DNA of 64,000 bases from JBHIYN01 sp041984235 (GTDB lineage Bacteria; Pseudomonadota; Gammaproteobacteria; Ga0077536), in the NCBI GenBank assembly GCA_041984235.1, contig JBHIYN010000007.1:1-64000 (forward strand). Reading direction: 5' to 3'. Below are positions 9,639 through 19,261 of the stretch, in pieces (the first letter of the stretch is position 1; each line of letters opens with the position of its first letter). The notes beneath the pieces are model-generated. The model had not been told where the DNA came from, searched no databases, and worked only from the letters and a program-made list of their open reading frames with translations. A program made the translations under genes and the position numbers.

Positions 9639-11846
9639 ATGAGCTTGGGCATCATCGACACCGCCACCTCCCACATCCGCATTCCGGACAGCGACATGGA
9701 GGTTTCCGTACCGCTCTACGACCTGGTGGTGAAGGAAATCCTGCCGGACCTGGGCATCGAGGCGCGCGCCTACTGGGCGATGCTCGAAGACGTCATCACC
9801 GAGATGGCGCCGAAGAACAACGTGCTGCTGCTCAAGCGCTACCAGATCCAGGCCCAGATCAATACCTGGCACCAGTCGCGCAGCGACCAGCCGCACGATC
9901 CGGCGGCGTACAAGAAGTTCCTGCAGAAGATCGGCTACCTGCTGCCCGAGGGGCCGGACTTCACCGTCAGCACCGAGAACGTCGACGACGAGATCGCGAT
10001 CGTCGCCGGCCCGCAGCTGGTGGTGCCGGTGATGAACGCGCGCTACGCCCTGAACGCGACCAACGCGCGCTGGGGCTCGCTCTACGACGCGCTCTACGGC
10101 ACCGACGTCATCGACGAGCACGGCGGCGCGGAGAAGGGCAGCAGCTACAACCCGGTGCGCGGTGAACGCGTGATCGCCTGGGCGCGTGCCTTCCTCGACG
10201 ACATCGCCCCGCTGGCCGCGGGCTCGCATGCCGACGCGGTCGACTACGCCATCGACGACGGTACGCTCAAGGTCACGCTCGCCGACGACAGCGTCACCGG
10301 GCTGGCCCAGCCGGCCGCGTTCGCGGGCTACAACGGGCGCGTCGATGCGCCGGCGGAGATCCTGCTGCGCCACAACAACCTGCACGCCATCATCCAGATC
10401 GATCCCAGCCACCCGGTGGGGCGCGATGACCCGGCCAACGTCAAGGACGTGGTCATCGAGTCGGCCCTGACCACCATCCAGGACTGCGAGGACTCGGTCG
10501 CCGCCGCCGACGGCGAGGACAAGGCCGAGGTCTACCGCAACTGGCTCGGTCTGATGCGCGGCAACCTCAGCGAGACCTTCGTCAAGGGCGGGCGCAACAT
10601 GACCCGCACGCTGAACCCGGACCTGCATTTTCTCGATCCGAAAGGGCGGCCCATGACCCTGCACGGCCGCTCGCTGCTGCTGGTGCGCAACGTCGGCCAC
10701 CTGATGACCAACGAGGCGGTGCTGCTCAAGGGCCAGGAGGTGCCGGAAGGCATCCTCGACGCCATGATCACCGCCACCATCTCGCTCTACGACCTCAAGC
10801 GCCTCAACCAGCTGCGCAACTCGCGCAAGGGCTCGATGTACATCGTCAAGCCCAAGATGCACGGCCCGGAAGAGGTCGAGTTCGCCTGCGAGCTGTTCGC
10901 CAAGGTCGAGGACGTGCTCAAGCTGCCGCGCAACACGCTCAAGATCGGCATCATGGACGAGGAGCGCCGTACCACGGTCAACCTCAAGGAATGCATCCGC
11001 GCCGCGCGCGAGCGCATCATCTTCATCAACACCGGTTTCCTCGATCGCACCGGCGACGAGATTCACACCGCCATGGAGGCCGGCGTGATGGTGCGCAAGG
11101 AGGACATGCGCAACGAGAACTGGATGACCGCGTACGAGAACTGGAACGTCGACATCGGGCTCGCCTGTGGCCTGCAGGGCGTGGCGCAGATCGGCAAGGG
11201 CATGTGGCCCAAGCCGGACCTCATGAAGGAAATGCTCGCGAAGAAGCTCGCGCACCTGGAAGCCGGCGCCAACACCGCCTGGGTGCCCTCGCCGACCGCG
11301 GCCACCCTGCATGCCACGCACTACCACAAGGTGCTCGTAAGCGAGCAGCAGGATCGCATTCGCCAGCGCCGCCGCGCGAGCATGGACGACATCCTGACCA
11401 TCCCGCTGCTCGGCGAGCAGCAGCTGACCGAGGCCGAGATCCAGGCCGAGCTGGACAATAACTGCCAGGGCATCCTCGGCTACGTGGTGCGCTGGATCGA
11501 GCTCGGCATCGGTTGCTCCAAGGTGCCGGACATCAACGACGTCGGCCTGATGGAGGACCGGGCGACGCTGCGCATCTCCAGCCAGCACCTCGCCAACTGG
11601 CTGCGCCACGACTTCGTGCGCCGCACCCACGTGCTGGAGACGCTCAAGCGCATGGCCGAGGTGGTCGACCGCCAGAATGCCGGTGATCCGGAGTACAAGC
11701 CGATGTCATCGGACTTCGACAACTCGGTCGCCTTCCAGGCCGCCTGCGAGCTGGTCTTCGGTGGCGTGCACCATCCCAATGGCTACACCGAGCCGGTGCT
11801 GCACCGGCGCCGCATCGAGCTCAAGGCGAGCCAGCGCGGCGGCTGA
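9639..11846 (+). CDS. glcB: Malate synthase G
   Basis: A 735-residue malate synthase of the monomeric G type, condensing glyoxylate and acetyl-CoA to malate in the glyoxylate bypass. The conserved blocks are all present: [14 protein letters not shown] (active-site arginine), [15 protein letters not shown] (magnesium-binding glutamate), [14 protein letters not shown] (magnesium-binding aspartate) and [16 protein letters not shown] (catalytic aspartate). The length fits the family. The ATG at 9639 starts [12 protein letters not shown]; the open frame continues upstream to 8913 only as a shadow of the DUF2797 gene. No isocitrate lyase lies nearby. Its presence implies growth on C2 units, fatty acids or glycolate. 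Confidence 0.96.
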   Translation: MSLGIIDTATSHIRIPDSDMEVSVPLYDLVVKEILPDLGIEARAYWAMLEDVITEMAPKNNVLLLKRYQIQAQINTWHQSRSDQPHDPAAYKKFLQKIGYLLPEGPDFTVSTENVDDEIAIVAGPQLVVPVMNARYALNATNARWGSLYDALYGTDVIDEHGGAEKGSSYNPVRGERVIAWARAFLDDIAPLAAGSHADAVDYAIDDGTLKVTLADDSVTGLAQPAAFAGYNGRVDAPAEILLRHNNLHAIIQIDPSHPVGRDDPANVKDVVIESALTTIQDCEDSVAAADGEDKAEVYRNWLGLMRGNLSETFVKGGRNMTRTLNPDLHFLDPKGRPMTLHGRSLLLVRNVGHLMTNEAVLLKGQEVPEGILDAMITATISLYDLKRLNQLRNSRKGSMYIVKPKMHGPEEVEFACELFAKVEDVLKLPRNTLKIGIMDEERRTTVNLKECIRAARERIIFINTGFLDRTGDEIHTAMEAGVMVRKEDMRNENWMTAYENWNVDIGLACGLQGVAQIGKGMWPKPDLMKEMLAKKLAHLEAGANTAWVPSPTAATLHATHYHKVLVSEQQDRIRQRRRASMDDILTIPLLGEQQLTEAEIQAELDNNCQGILGYVVRWIELGIGCSKVPDINDVGLMEDRATLRISSQHLANWLRHDFVRRTHVLETLKRMAEVVDRQNAGDPEYKPMSSDFDNSVAFQAACELVFGGVHHPNGYTEPVLHRRRIELKASQRGG

Positions 11847-11847
11847 G

Positions 11848-12546
11848 GTGCGGCACCCGGGCGCGTCGGGAACGTCCGCCCGGATCACCGCCGGCCACCA
11901 CCGCCGTGCCCGCTGCGCCGCACTGGCAGCGGGCGTCGCACTGCTCGCCGCAAGCGCCGGCGCGGCGGAGGTCGCCGGCCCGGCACAGGCCATCGACGGC
12001 GACAGCCTCACGGTTGCCGGCGAGGAGGTGCGCCTGCACGGCATCGACGCGCCCGAGGCCCTGCAAACCTGCCGCGTCGGTGAGCCCACCTGGCGCTGCG
12101 GGCGCGCAGCCAGCGAAACCCTCGCCTTCCTCCTCCAGCGCGGCCCGGTGCGCTGCGAGTTCGACCAGCGCGATGCCTACGGGCGCGCGCTGGCGACCTG
12201 CTTTCGCGACGGGCGCAATCTCAATGCGCTGATGGTGGAAGTTGGCATGGCGCTCGCCTACCGCCGCTACAGCGAGGCCTACGTCGACCAGGAGCAGCGT
12301 GCGCGGGACGCGCGCCGCGGCCTGTGGGACGCCGAGTTCGAGCCGCCGTGGGCGTGGCGCGAGGCGCACCGCGGCGCGCCCGCGGAGTGCCCGGTCAAGG
12401 GCAACGTCAACCGCCGCGGTGAGCGCATCTTCCACACCCCGGCCTCGCCCGCCTATGCGCGGCTGCGCCTGCATCCCGCCGAGGGCGATCGCTGCTTCGA
12501 CAGCGCCGAGGCGGCGCGCGCCGCCGGCTTCCGCGCGCCACGCTGA
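11848..12546 (+). CDS. Secreted thermonuclease-like (SNase) protein with C-terminal excalibur-like domain
   Basis: A 232-residue protein starting at a GTG one base after the glcB stop. An N-terminal export signal (CAALAAGVALLAASAGA) precedes an SNase domain with the catalytic set RLHGIDAPE and DQRDAYGRALATC. The C-terminal 45 residues (VKGNVNRRGERIFHTP ... RCFDSAEAARAAGF) resemble the small domain found after some secreted nucleases. The first expected cysteine of that domain reads Ser/Ala here. It is probably a periplasmic or extracellular nuclease. The open frame continues upstream inside glcB, so the exact start is inferred from the export signal. Confidence 0.78.
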   Translation: MRHPGASGTSARITAGHHRRARCAALAAGVALLAASAGAAEVAGPAQAIDGDSLTVAGEEVRLHGIDAPEALQTCRVGEPTWRCGRAASETLAFLLQRGPVRCEFDQRDAYGRALATCFRDGRNLNALMVEVGMALAYRRYSEAYVDQEQRARDARRGLWDAEFEPPWAWREAHRGAPAECPVKGNVNRRGERIFHTPASPAYARLRLHPAEGDRCFDSAEAARAAGFRAPR

Positions 12547-12625
12547 GCCTGCACGGGCCACCGCGATAGGATAGCCAGCCGGGACCGCGGTCGCCGCCGC
12601 GCCCGGACCAAGGGATCGCGAAGCC

Positions 12626-13300
12626 ATGCGCCTGCTCCTCGTCGAAGATTCACAGACCCTGCGTGAACGCCTGCGCGCCTGGCTGCAGGGACGCGGCTGG
12701 AGCGTCGACGAAGCCGCCGACGGCGCCGCCGCGATCGCCTTTCTCGACGCCTACGACTACGCCATGGTGCTGCTCGACCTCGGCCTGCCACGCATCGACG
12801 GGCTGGAGGTCCTGCGCCACCTGCGCGCGGCCGGCCGCAGCGCGCGCGTGCTGGTGCTGTCGGCACGCGACCAGGTCGACGATCGCGTCGAAGCACTCAA
12901 CCGCGGCGCCGACGATTACCTGATCAAGCCGTTCTCCTTCGAGGAGCTGGCCTCGCGCATGCTGGCGCTGATGCGCCGCAGCCTGGATACCGCGCCGCCG
13001 GTGTTCCGGCACGGCGCGCTGGAGGTCGACCCGGCGGTGCGTATCGCACGGGTCGCAGAAACGCCGCTGCCACTGACCCCCAAGGAGTACCTGCTGCTGG
13101 AGACGCTGCTGCGCAACCGCGGCCGGGTGAGCACGCGCGTGGCGCTGTTCGAGGCCCTCTACGACGGACGCAGCGAAGCTTCGGACAAGGTCATCGAAGT
13201 GCTCATCAGCACCCTGCGCAGCAAGCTCGCGCAGGCCGGCATCCGCGACCTGATCGAAACGCGCCGCGGCTTCGGATACGTGGTTGCATCCGATGACTGA
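12626..13300 (+). CDS. OmpR-family two-component response regulator
   Basis: A 224-residue regulator of the QseB/PmrA/CusR type. The receiver domain has the acidic pocket (VEDSQ), phospho-acceptor Asp51 in LLDLGLPRIDG and the conserved lysine in LIKPF. The winged-helix domain occupies about residues 125-220 (LTPKEYLLLETLLRN, TRRGFGYV). Its stop overlaps the kinase start by 8 bp. It is followed by the kinase and the metal RND pump genes, so it most likely controls that pump in response to metal. A candidate binding site lies at 14745-14764. Confidence 0.92.
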   Translation: MRLLLVEDSQTLRERLRAWLQGRGWSVDEAADGAAAIAFLDAYDYAMVLLDLGLPRIDGLEVLRHLRAAGRSARVLVLSARDQVDDRVEALNRGADDYLIKPFSFEELASRMLALMRRSLDTAPPVFRHGALEVDPAVRIARVAETPLPLTPKEYLLLETLLRNRGRVSTRVALFEALYDGRSEASDKVIEVLISTLRSKLAQAGIRDLIETRRGFGYVVASDD

Positions 13301-14732
13301 TAACGAAGCACCGGCGGCGCGCCGGCGGGGACCCTCGCTCGCACGGCAGCTCATCGTCACCGTCGTGATCGGCGGCGGCCTGGCCCTGGGCGCGCTGTTC
13401 GTGACCCTGGATCTCGCCATCGACCGCGAACTCCACTCGCGTTTCGACGCAGCCCTGGAAGCGCGCGGCCGGGCGCTGGCCGGCATCATCGCCGCCCGCA
13501 CCCGCCCGCCGGTAACCGACGATGCACACTGGCCCGAGTACTCCGCCGGCGGTCACCAGGAGTTCTACCAGCTGTGGGATGCCCGGGGGCAGACACTCGC
13601 GCGCTCGGCCTCCAGCGCCGGGCGCGATCTCGACCGGCCGCCACCCGGTGCGGTCGCAACCCCGCTGATCTACGACCTGTCGCTGCCGGACGGCCACCGT
13701 GGCCGCGCGGTGGCACTCAGGGTCTGGCGCGGCGGCGCACCCGAGGACGACGACGCCGCGCTGCTGCTGGTGGTCGCGACCGAGCGCGAAGCGCTGGAAG
13801 CGCTCGAAGACCAGCTTCATTTCAGTCTCACCGGCGCCGCGCTGGCGGCACTGATCGTGCTGGCGGTGCTGGGCCTGGTCGCGGTGCGACGCACGCTCGC
13901 GCCGCTGTCCGCCTTCAGCCGCGCCATCGCCGAGCGGGTTTCGACGCGGGCGCACACGGCAACGCCGGGGGCGGGCATCGATGCACCGCCGGCGGCGGAT
14001 CTGCCGCTCGAGCTGCAGCCCATCGCACGAACCCTGAACGAGGCCGTCGACACCGCGCTCGCCGCGCTGGAGCGCGAGCAGCGCTTCGCACGCGATGCCG
14101 CGCACGAGCTGCGGACGCCGCTGGCGGAGCTGCGCATGATCGCCCAGTCGGAGACGCCGAACGGCCGTGATGCCGGCGCAGTGCTGCGCGCCGTCGACGG
14201 CATGACGCGCTCGGTCGACGCGCTGCTGGCGCTGGCGCGCTGCGAGGCCGGACTCGAACAACCGGCCATCGAGCCACTGGAGCTGGTCGGGCTGCTCGAC
14301 GGCCAGCGCCACCTGCTGGCCTCCGCATGCGACGCGCGCGGCAGCCGTATCGAGGTCGCACTGCCGGCCGAGCTATGGGTGATGAGCGACCGCGCCATGC
14401 TCGAGCGCATCGTCGCCAACCTGCTCGCCAACGCCGTCGACCACGCCCCGCGGGCCTCGACCCTGCTGCTGGCCGCCGAGGTCAGCGCCGCAACGGCGCA
14501 GGTCACGGTGAGCAACCCGGCGCCGGATGCCGATCTCGCCGCCCTGCAGGGCGCGGTCGACGGTGAGCGACACGGCAGCGCCGGTGCGCGGCACGGCGCG
14601 CATGCCGGGCTCGGGCTCGCGCTGGCCGGTGCGCTGGCGCAGCAACTCGGCGTGACGCTGGCGTTCACCCGCCGTGGCGAGGTGGTGGAGGTCACGCTGT
14701 CCGGCCTGGCGCTGCTCGACCCGACGCATTGA
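13293..14732 (+). CDS. Sensor histidine kinase of the metal-efflux locus
   Basis: A 479-residue membrane kinase: helix near residues 17-40, a periplasmic sensor region of about 130 residues, a second helix around 180 (ALAALIVLAVLGLVAV), HAMP-like linker, then the phospho-acceptor box AAHELRTPLAEL and the ATP-binding region (VANLLANAVDHAP, GLGLALAGAL). ATG 13293 is preferred over the TTG at 13284. Overlap with the regulator gene indicates translational coupling. The sensor region has no obvious His- or Met-rich metal motif, so the ligand is open. Confidence 0.9.
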   Translation: MTDNEAPAARRRGPSLARQLIVTVVIGGGLALGALFVTLDLAIDRELHSRFDAALEARGRALAGIIAARTRPPVTDDAHWPEYSAGGHQEFYQLWDARGQTLARSASSAGRDLDRPPPGAVATPLIYDLSLPDGHRGRAVALRVWRGGAPEDDDAALLLVVATEREALEALEDQLHFSLTGAALAALIVLAVLGLVAVRRTLAPLSAFSRAIAERVSTRAHTATPGAGIDAPPAADLPLELQPIARTLNEAVDTALAALEREQRFARDAAHELRTPLAELRMIAQSETPNGRDAGAVLRAVDGMTRSVDALLALARCEAGLEQPAIEPLELVGLLDGQRHLLASACDARGSRIEVALPAELWVMSDRAMLERIVANLLANAVDHAPRASTLLLAAEVSAATAQVTVSNPAPDADLAALQGAVDGERHGSAGARHGAHAGLGLALAGALAQQLGVTLAFTRRGEVVEVTLSGLALLDPTH

Positions 14733-14744
14733 GGGTGGCGCCTT

Positions 14745-14764
14745 AAGCTTCACCAAAGCTTGAC
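14745..14764 (+). promoter_or_regulatory. Candidate response-regulator site: AAGCTTnAC direct repeat, 11-bp period
   Basis: In the 74-bp gap between kinase and adaptor genes the word aagcttnac occurs at 14745-14753 and again at 14756-14764. The 11-bp period places both copies on the same helix face, as is usual for OmpR/PhoB-type regulator sites. It lies about 43 bp upstream of the adaptor ATG. The pairing with the regulator at 12626 is inferred from position. Confidence 0.5.
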
Positions 14765-14806
14765 TGCCTAACCTCTGCATTCCCATCCCGCAGGAATGCG
14801 CAGGTC

Positions 14807-15868
14807 ATGAAAGGTAACAAGGGTCGTCTGCTCGCAGCCGCGCTGGTAGTCGCAGCGGCAGCGCCCGCGATGGCGGCGGATGCGGACGGCCACAGGGTGA
14901 CGCTGGAGCCCGAACAGCGTCGCCTGCTGAACGTCACCACTGCCCCGGCGCGTGCGGCGACCAGCCTTGCAGTGGAAGGCCTGCCCGGCGAGATCGCGTT
15001 GCCGATCGGCAGCAGCAGTGCCATCAGCGCGCCCTACGCCGGGCTCGTCGCGCAGGTGCTGGCCGACGAAGGCGATCGCGTCGCCGCCGGCGACGTGCTG
15101 GCCTGGCTCGACAGCCGCGCCATCGCCGACGCCCGCGCGCGCTGGCGCCGGGCCGTGATCGAACGCGACCTGGCCCGCTCGCGCGCCGCGCGCGACCGCC
15201 GGCTGCACGACGAGGGCATCATTCCGGCCGCGCGCGCCGAGGCCAGCGCGGCCGAGCTCGGCGCACGCGAGGCGGAGCTCAGCGCGGCCCGGGCCGCTCT
15301 ACCGGAACGCACGGCGCCGACCGGCGATGCCGCGCGCTACGCGTTGCGCGCACCGCTTACCGGGGTCGTGGTCGAGCGCCGCGTCGCCGCCGGTGCGCCG
15401 CTGGAGACCCTCGAAGTCGCCTTCATGCTGCTCGCCGACGAGGGCCTGCGGCTCGAGGTGCAGGCACCGCTCGCGCTGGCCGGCCGCATTACGCCCGGCA
15501 CACCGATCCGCATCGGCACCACCACCGCCAGCGTCACCGGGCGCGCCGCAGCCATCGACCCGGAAACCCAGACCGTGCGGGTACGCGCGGCGCTGCCGCC
15601 GGCGGGCGGTTACCTGCCCGGCCAGCGGGTCAGTGCCAGCATCGCGCTGCCGGCTCCCGCCGACGCCGTCGAAATCCCGCGCGCAGCGCTGGTGCGTGCC
15701 GGCGCCAGCGACCTCGTCTACCGCGCCGACGCCGACACCTTCACCGCCCTCGCGGTCGAGGTGCTGGCAGAAACCGGCACGCAGGTAACGGTACGCGGCA
15801 CTGGCCTCGCCGCCGGCGACGCGGTCGTCGTCAGCGGGACCAGCGCCCTGCGCGCGATGGCGCCCTGA
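14807..15868 (+). CDS. RND efflux periplasmic adaptor (CusB/CzcB-like)
   Basis: A 353-residue membrane-fusion protein with signal peptide LLAAALVVAAAAPAMA. It has a lipoyl-type segment (APYAGLVAQVLADEGDRVAAGDVLAWLDS), an alpha-hairpin rich in Ala/Arg/Glu (about residues 105-170), a second half-lipoyl segment (LRAPLTGVVVERRVAAG) and beta-barrel and membrane-proximal parts. It connects the inner-membrane pump to the outer-membrane factor. It lacks the long metal-binding N-terminal extension of some CzcB and CusB proteins. It starts the structural part of the operon, 5 bp before the pump gene. Confidence 0.88.
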   Translation: MKGNKGRLLAAALVVAAAAPAMAADADGHRVTLEPEQRRLLNVTTAPARAATSLAVEGLPGEIALPIGSSSAISAPYAGLVAQVLADEGDRVAAGDVLAWLDSRAIADARARWRRAVIERDLARSRAARDRRLHDEGIIPAARAEASAAELGAREAELSAARAALPERTAPTGDAARYALRAPLTGVVVERRVAAGAPLETLEVAFMLLADEGLRLEVQAPLALAGRITPGTPIRIGTTTASVTGRAAAIDPETQTVRVRAALPPAGGYLPGQRVSASIALPAPADAVEIPRAALVRAGASDLVYRADADTFTALAVEVLAETGTQVTVRGTGLAAGDAVVVSGTSALRAMAP

Positions 15869-15873
15869 CCGCG

Positions 15874-18800
15874 ATGCTCGCACGCGTGATCGAATTCGCT
15901 CTCAGCCAGCGCCTGCTGGTGCTGGTGCTGAGCGTGGCCCTGATCGCGGGCGGCGCCTGGGCTTTCCGACTGCTGCCGATCGATGCCTTCCCCGATATTT
16001 CGCCGACCCAGGTGAAGCTCATTCTGAAGGCGCCGGGGATGACCCCGGAAGAAGTCGAGACGCGGGTCATCATCCCGCTCGAGCTCGAGCTGCTCGGCAT
16101 TCCGCGCCAGACCGTGCTGCGCTCCATGGCCAAGTACGCGATCGCCGACATCACCCTCGACTTCGCCGAGGGCACCGACATCTACTGGGCACGCCAGCAG
16201 GTCTCCGAACGCTTCGCGAGCGTTGCCGGCGATCTGCCCGAAGGCGTCGAAGGCGGCCTGGCGCCGGTCGCCACGCCGCTGTCGGACCTCTACATGTTCA
16301 CCATCGAAGGCGGCGATCTCGACGACGCCGAGCGCCGCACCCTGCTCGACTGGACGCTGCGCCCGGCGCTGCGCACGATCGCCGGGGTCGCCGACGTCAA
16401 CGCCCTGGGCGGCAAGGTACAGACCTACAGCGTGATCCCGGACCGCGACCTGCTGGCCGCGGCAGGCCTGACCTACGCCGACGTCATCGACGCCATTGAG
16501 CGCAACAACCGCAACGACGGCGCCGGCCGCCTGACCGAGAGCGAATCGGCGGTCATCGTGCGCGCCGAGGGCGCCCTGACCTCGCTCGCGGACCTGCGCG
16601 AGCTGGTCATCGACGAGCATGACGGGATCGCGATCCGGATCGGCGACGTCGCCGAGGTCCGCCACGACAGCCTGACGCGTTACGGCGCGGTGACGCGCGA
16701 CGGCGAGGGCGAGGCGGTCGAAGGGCTGGTGGTGGGGCTGCGCGGCGCCGACGCGCAGGCCGTGGTGCGCGCCGTGCGTGCGCGCCTGGCCGAGCTCGAG
16801 CCGACGCTGCCAGCGGGTGTGCGCATCGAGACCTTCTACGACCGCAGCACGCTGGTCGAACGCGCGGTGGCGACAGTCGGCCGCGCCCTGGTCGAAGCCT
16901 CGGTGCTGGTCGTGCTGCTGCTGCTGATCTTCCTCGGCGAGATCCGCGCCGCGCTGGTGGTCGCCCTGATGCTGCCGCTGGCGGCGCTGTCGACCTTCAT
17001 CCTCATGCGCCTGACCGGGCTCTCGGCCAATCTCATGAGCCTGGGCGGTCTCGCCATTGCCATCGGCATGCTGGTCGATGCCGCGGTGGTGGTGGTGGAG
17101 AACGCGATCACCCACCTCAACGCCGCGCCGGGCGGACGCCTGCCGCGCCTGCACCTGATCTACCGTGCCGCCAGCGAAGTCGCGGTGCCGGTCGCTTCCG
17201 GCATTCTCATCATCTGCCTGGTATTCCTGCCCCTGCTGACCCTGAGTGACCTGGAAGGCAAGCTGTTCGCCCCGGTTGCACTGACGATCGTCTACGCGCT
17301 GGCCTCGTCCCTGGTGCTCTCGCTCACCGTGGTACCGGTGGTCGCCTCGTTCGTGCTGCGTCCGCGCGGCGGGCACGGCGCGCCCTGGATCATGCGCATC
17401 ATCGCGCGCGGCTACGCGCCGCTGCTGCGCGGCGCGCTGGCGCGGCCCGGCCTCGTGGTCGCCGCGGCCGTGCTCCTGCTGGTCGCCGGCATCGCGGCCT
17501 GGCTCGACATCGGCAAGACCTTCATGCCGACCATGGACGAAGGCGACCTGCTGATGCAGGTCGAGAAGCTGCCCTCGATCAGCCTGGAAGAATCAGCGGC
17601 GACCGATCTGCGGGTCGAGCGCGCGCTGCGCGCCGCGATCCCCGAGATCCGCCACATCGTCTCGCGCCTGGGCTCCGACGAGCTCGGCCTCGATCCGATG
17701 AGCCTGAACGACAGCGACATGTTCCTGCAGCTCGCACCGCGCGACGAATGGCGGGTGCCGGACAAGGCCTGGCTGGCCGATCGCATGCGCGAGGTGATGA
17801 CCGGATTCCCCGGCATCAGCTACGGCTTCACGCAGCCGATCGAGATGCGTGTTTCCGAAATGCTGACCGGCGCGCGCGGCGACCTGGCAGTGAAGATCTT
17901 CGGCCCGGAGCTGTCGACGCTGAATACCCTGGCGCGCCGCGTCGAGGACATGCTGCGCGAGACCCCCGGTGCACAAGACGTTTTCCGCGTCACCACCGAC
18001 GGCGTGGAATACCTGACCACGCGCATCGACCGCCAGCGCGCCGGCCGCCTGGGCCTCGACGTATCGACCATTCAAAACGAGCTGCGCGCGCAGATCGAAG
18101 GCCGTCGTGCCGGCATCGTCATCGAGGACACGCGCCGCGTGCCGATCGTGGTGCGCGGCAGCGACCTGCTGCGCCAGGACCCGGCGCGCTTCATGCGCGG
18201 CAGCGTGGTCACGCCACAGGGCATGCGCGTGCCGATCGCGGAGGTGGCGACGCTCGAACGGGTCGAGGGTCCGGTCAAGGTCGACCGCGAGAATGCCTCG
18301 CGCTACGCCGTGGTCCAGGCCAACGTCGCCGGCCGTGACCTGGTGGGCTTCGTCGAGGATGCGCGCCAGCGCATCAGCGCGCAGCTCGCGCTGCCGCCCG
18401 GCTACCGCCTCGCCTGGGGCGGCCAGTTCGAGAACCAGCGCCGCGCGGCGGCGCGCCTCGCGCTGGTGGTGCCGGTGGCGCTGGCGATGATCTTCGTGGT
18501 CCTGTTCTCGACCTTCGGCTCGGTGCGCCAGGCCGTGCTGGTGCTGGTCAACATTCCCTTCGCCCTGGTCGGCGGCATCGTCGCGCTGTGGACCAGCGGC
18601 GAATACCTGTCGGTGCCAGCCTCGGTCGGCTTCATCGCGCTGCTCGGCATTGCCGTGCTCAACGGCCTGGTGCTGGTAGTGTGCTTCAACCAGCTCCTCA
18701 GCACCGGCATGCCACTCGCCGAAGCGGTCCGCGAGGGCGCCGAGCGCCGCCTGCGGCCGGTGCTCATGACCGCGGCGATCGCGGCGCTGGGCCTGCTGCC

Positions 18801-18993
18801 GATGCTCTACGCCAGCGGGCCGGGCTCCGAGATCCAGCGCCCGCTCGCAATCGTCGTCATCGGCGGCCTCGCTACCTCCACCCTGCTGACCCTGCTGCTG
18901 CTGCCGGTGTTGTTCCGGCGCTTCGGCGCGGCACATGGAACCCATGATGAAAGATCCGGAACTCGAGCGGCTGACGCTGCTCTACCCGCCTGA
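15874..18993 (+). CDS. Heavy-metal RND efflux pump (CusA/CzcA family)
   Basis: A 1039-residue inner-membrane proton antiporter of the HME-RND family, which exports metal cations through a tripartite complex. The N-terminus (LLPIDAFPDISPTQVKL) and LARQQVSERF-like pore segment are typical. The TM4 signature reads AIGMLVDAAVVVVEN, closer to the CusA-type AIG...VDAA than to the DFGxxVDGAV of zinc/cobalt/cadmium CzcA pumps. This suggests monovalent copper/silver-type or an unassigned class, but it does not prove it. The 3' end overlaps the DUF3240 gene by 59 bp in another frame. Confidence 0.93.
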   Translation: MLARVIEFALSQRLLVLVLSVALIAGGAWAFRLLPIDAFPDISPTQVKLILKAPGMTPEEVETRVIIPLELELLGIPRQTVLRSMAKYAIADITLDFAEGTDIYWARQQVSERFASVAGDLPEGVEGGLAPVATPLSDLYMFTIEGGDLDDAERRTLLDWTLRPALRTIAGVADVNALGGKVQTYSVIPDRDLLAAAGLTYADVIDAIERNNRNDGAGRLTESESAVIVRAEGALTSLADLRELVIDEHDGIAIRIGDVAEVRHDSLTRYGAVTRDGEGEAVEGLVVGLRGADAQAVVRAVRARLAELEPTLPAGVRIETFYDRSTLVERAVATVGRALVEASVLVVLLLLIFLGEIRAALVVALMLPLAALSTFILMRLTGLSANLMSLGGLAIAIGMLVDAAVVVVENAITHLNAAPGGRLPRLHLIYRAASEVAVPVASGILIICLVFLPLLTLSDLEGKLFAPVALTIVYALASSLVLSLTVVPVVASFVLRPRGGHGAPWIMRIIARGYAPLLRGALARPGLVVAAAVLLLVAGIAAWLDIGKTFMPTMDEGDLLMQVEKLPSISLEESAATDLRVERALRAAIPEIRHIVSRLGSDELGLDPMSLNDSDMFLQLAPRDEWRVPDKAWLADRMREVMTGFPGISYGFTQPIEMRVSEMLTGARGDLAVKIFGPELSTLNTLARRVEDMLRETPGAQDVFRVTTDGVEYLTTRIDRQRAGRLGLDVSTIQNELRAQIEGRRAGIVIEDTRRVPIVVRGSDLLRQDPARFMRGSVVTPQGMRVPIAEVATLERVEGPVKVDRENASRYAVVQANVAGRDLVGFVEDARQRISAQLALPPGYRLAWGGQFENQRRAAARLALVVPVALAMIFVVLFSTFGSVRQAVLVLVNIPFALVGGIVALWTSGEYLSVPASVGFIALLGIAVLNGLVLVVCFNQLLSTGMPLAEAVREGAERRLRPVLMTAAIAALGLLPMLYASGPGSEIQRPLAIVVIGGLATSTLLTLLLLPVLFRRFGAAHGTHDERSGTRAADAALPA

Positions 18994-19261
18994 GCTGGAG
19001 GATCGCCTGGTCGGGCTGCTGCTCGACCATGAGCCTGAATTGCCCGGCTTCACGACCTTCGCCTGCGAAGGCCACGGCGCCGACTTCACTCATGCCAGCG
19101 TGCGCGAGCAGGTACGCGGACGGGTTGCCCGCGGCATGCTGGTGATGGTCCTGCCGCGCACGTCCCGCGACGCGCTCATCGCCAGCCTCGGCGCGAACAT
19201 CCGCAATCCCGAAGTGGTGTGGTGGGTGATTCCGGTCAGCCAATTCGGCCACCTCGCGTGA
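18935..19261 (+). CDS. DUF3240 family small protein of metal-efflux operon
   Basis: A 108-residue protein of the DUF3240 family, small PII/CutA-like ferredoxin-fold proteins commonly found beside CzcA-type pumps. The core reads LTLLYPPELEDRLVGLLLDHEP then GFTTFACEGHGADFTHASVREQVRGR, ending in VVWWVIPVSQFG. Several in-frame ATGs (18935, 18944, 18947) are possible starts and all lie inside the pump gene. The stop overlaps the GTG start of the outer-membrane gene. Its place between pump and TolC genes suggests a regulatory or metal-handling accessory role, unproven. Confidence 0.82.
   Translation: MEPMMKDPELERLTLLYPPELEDRLVGLLLDHEPELPGFTTFACEGHGADFTHASVREQVRGRVARGMLVMVLPRTSRDALIASLGANIRNPEVVWWVIPVSQFGHLA

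Noticed and set aside
9516..11630. 704-codon minus-strand ORF opposite malate synthase G
   Set aside because: Shadow of glcB; no independent evidence.
15718..18945. Two long minus-strand ORFs opposite the RND pump
   Set aside because: Compositional shadows of the pump gene; no domains.
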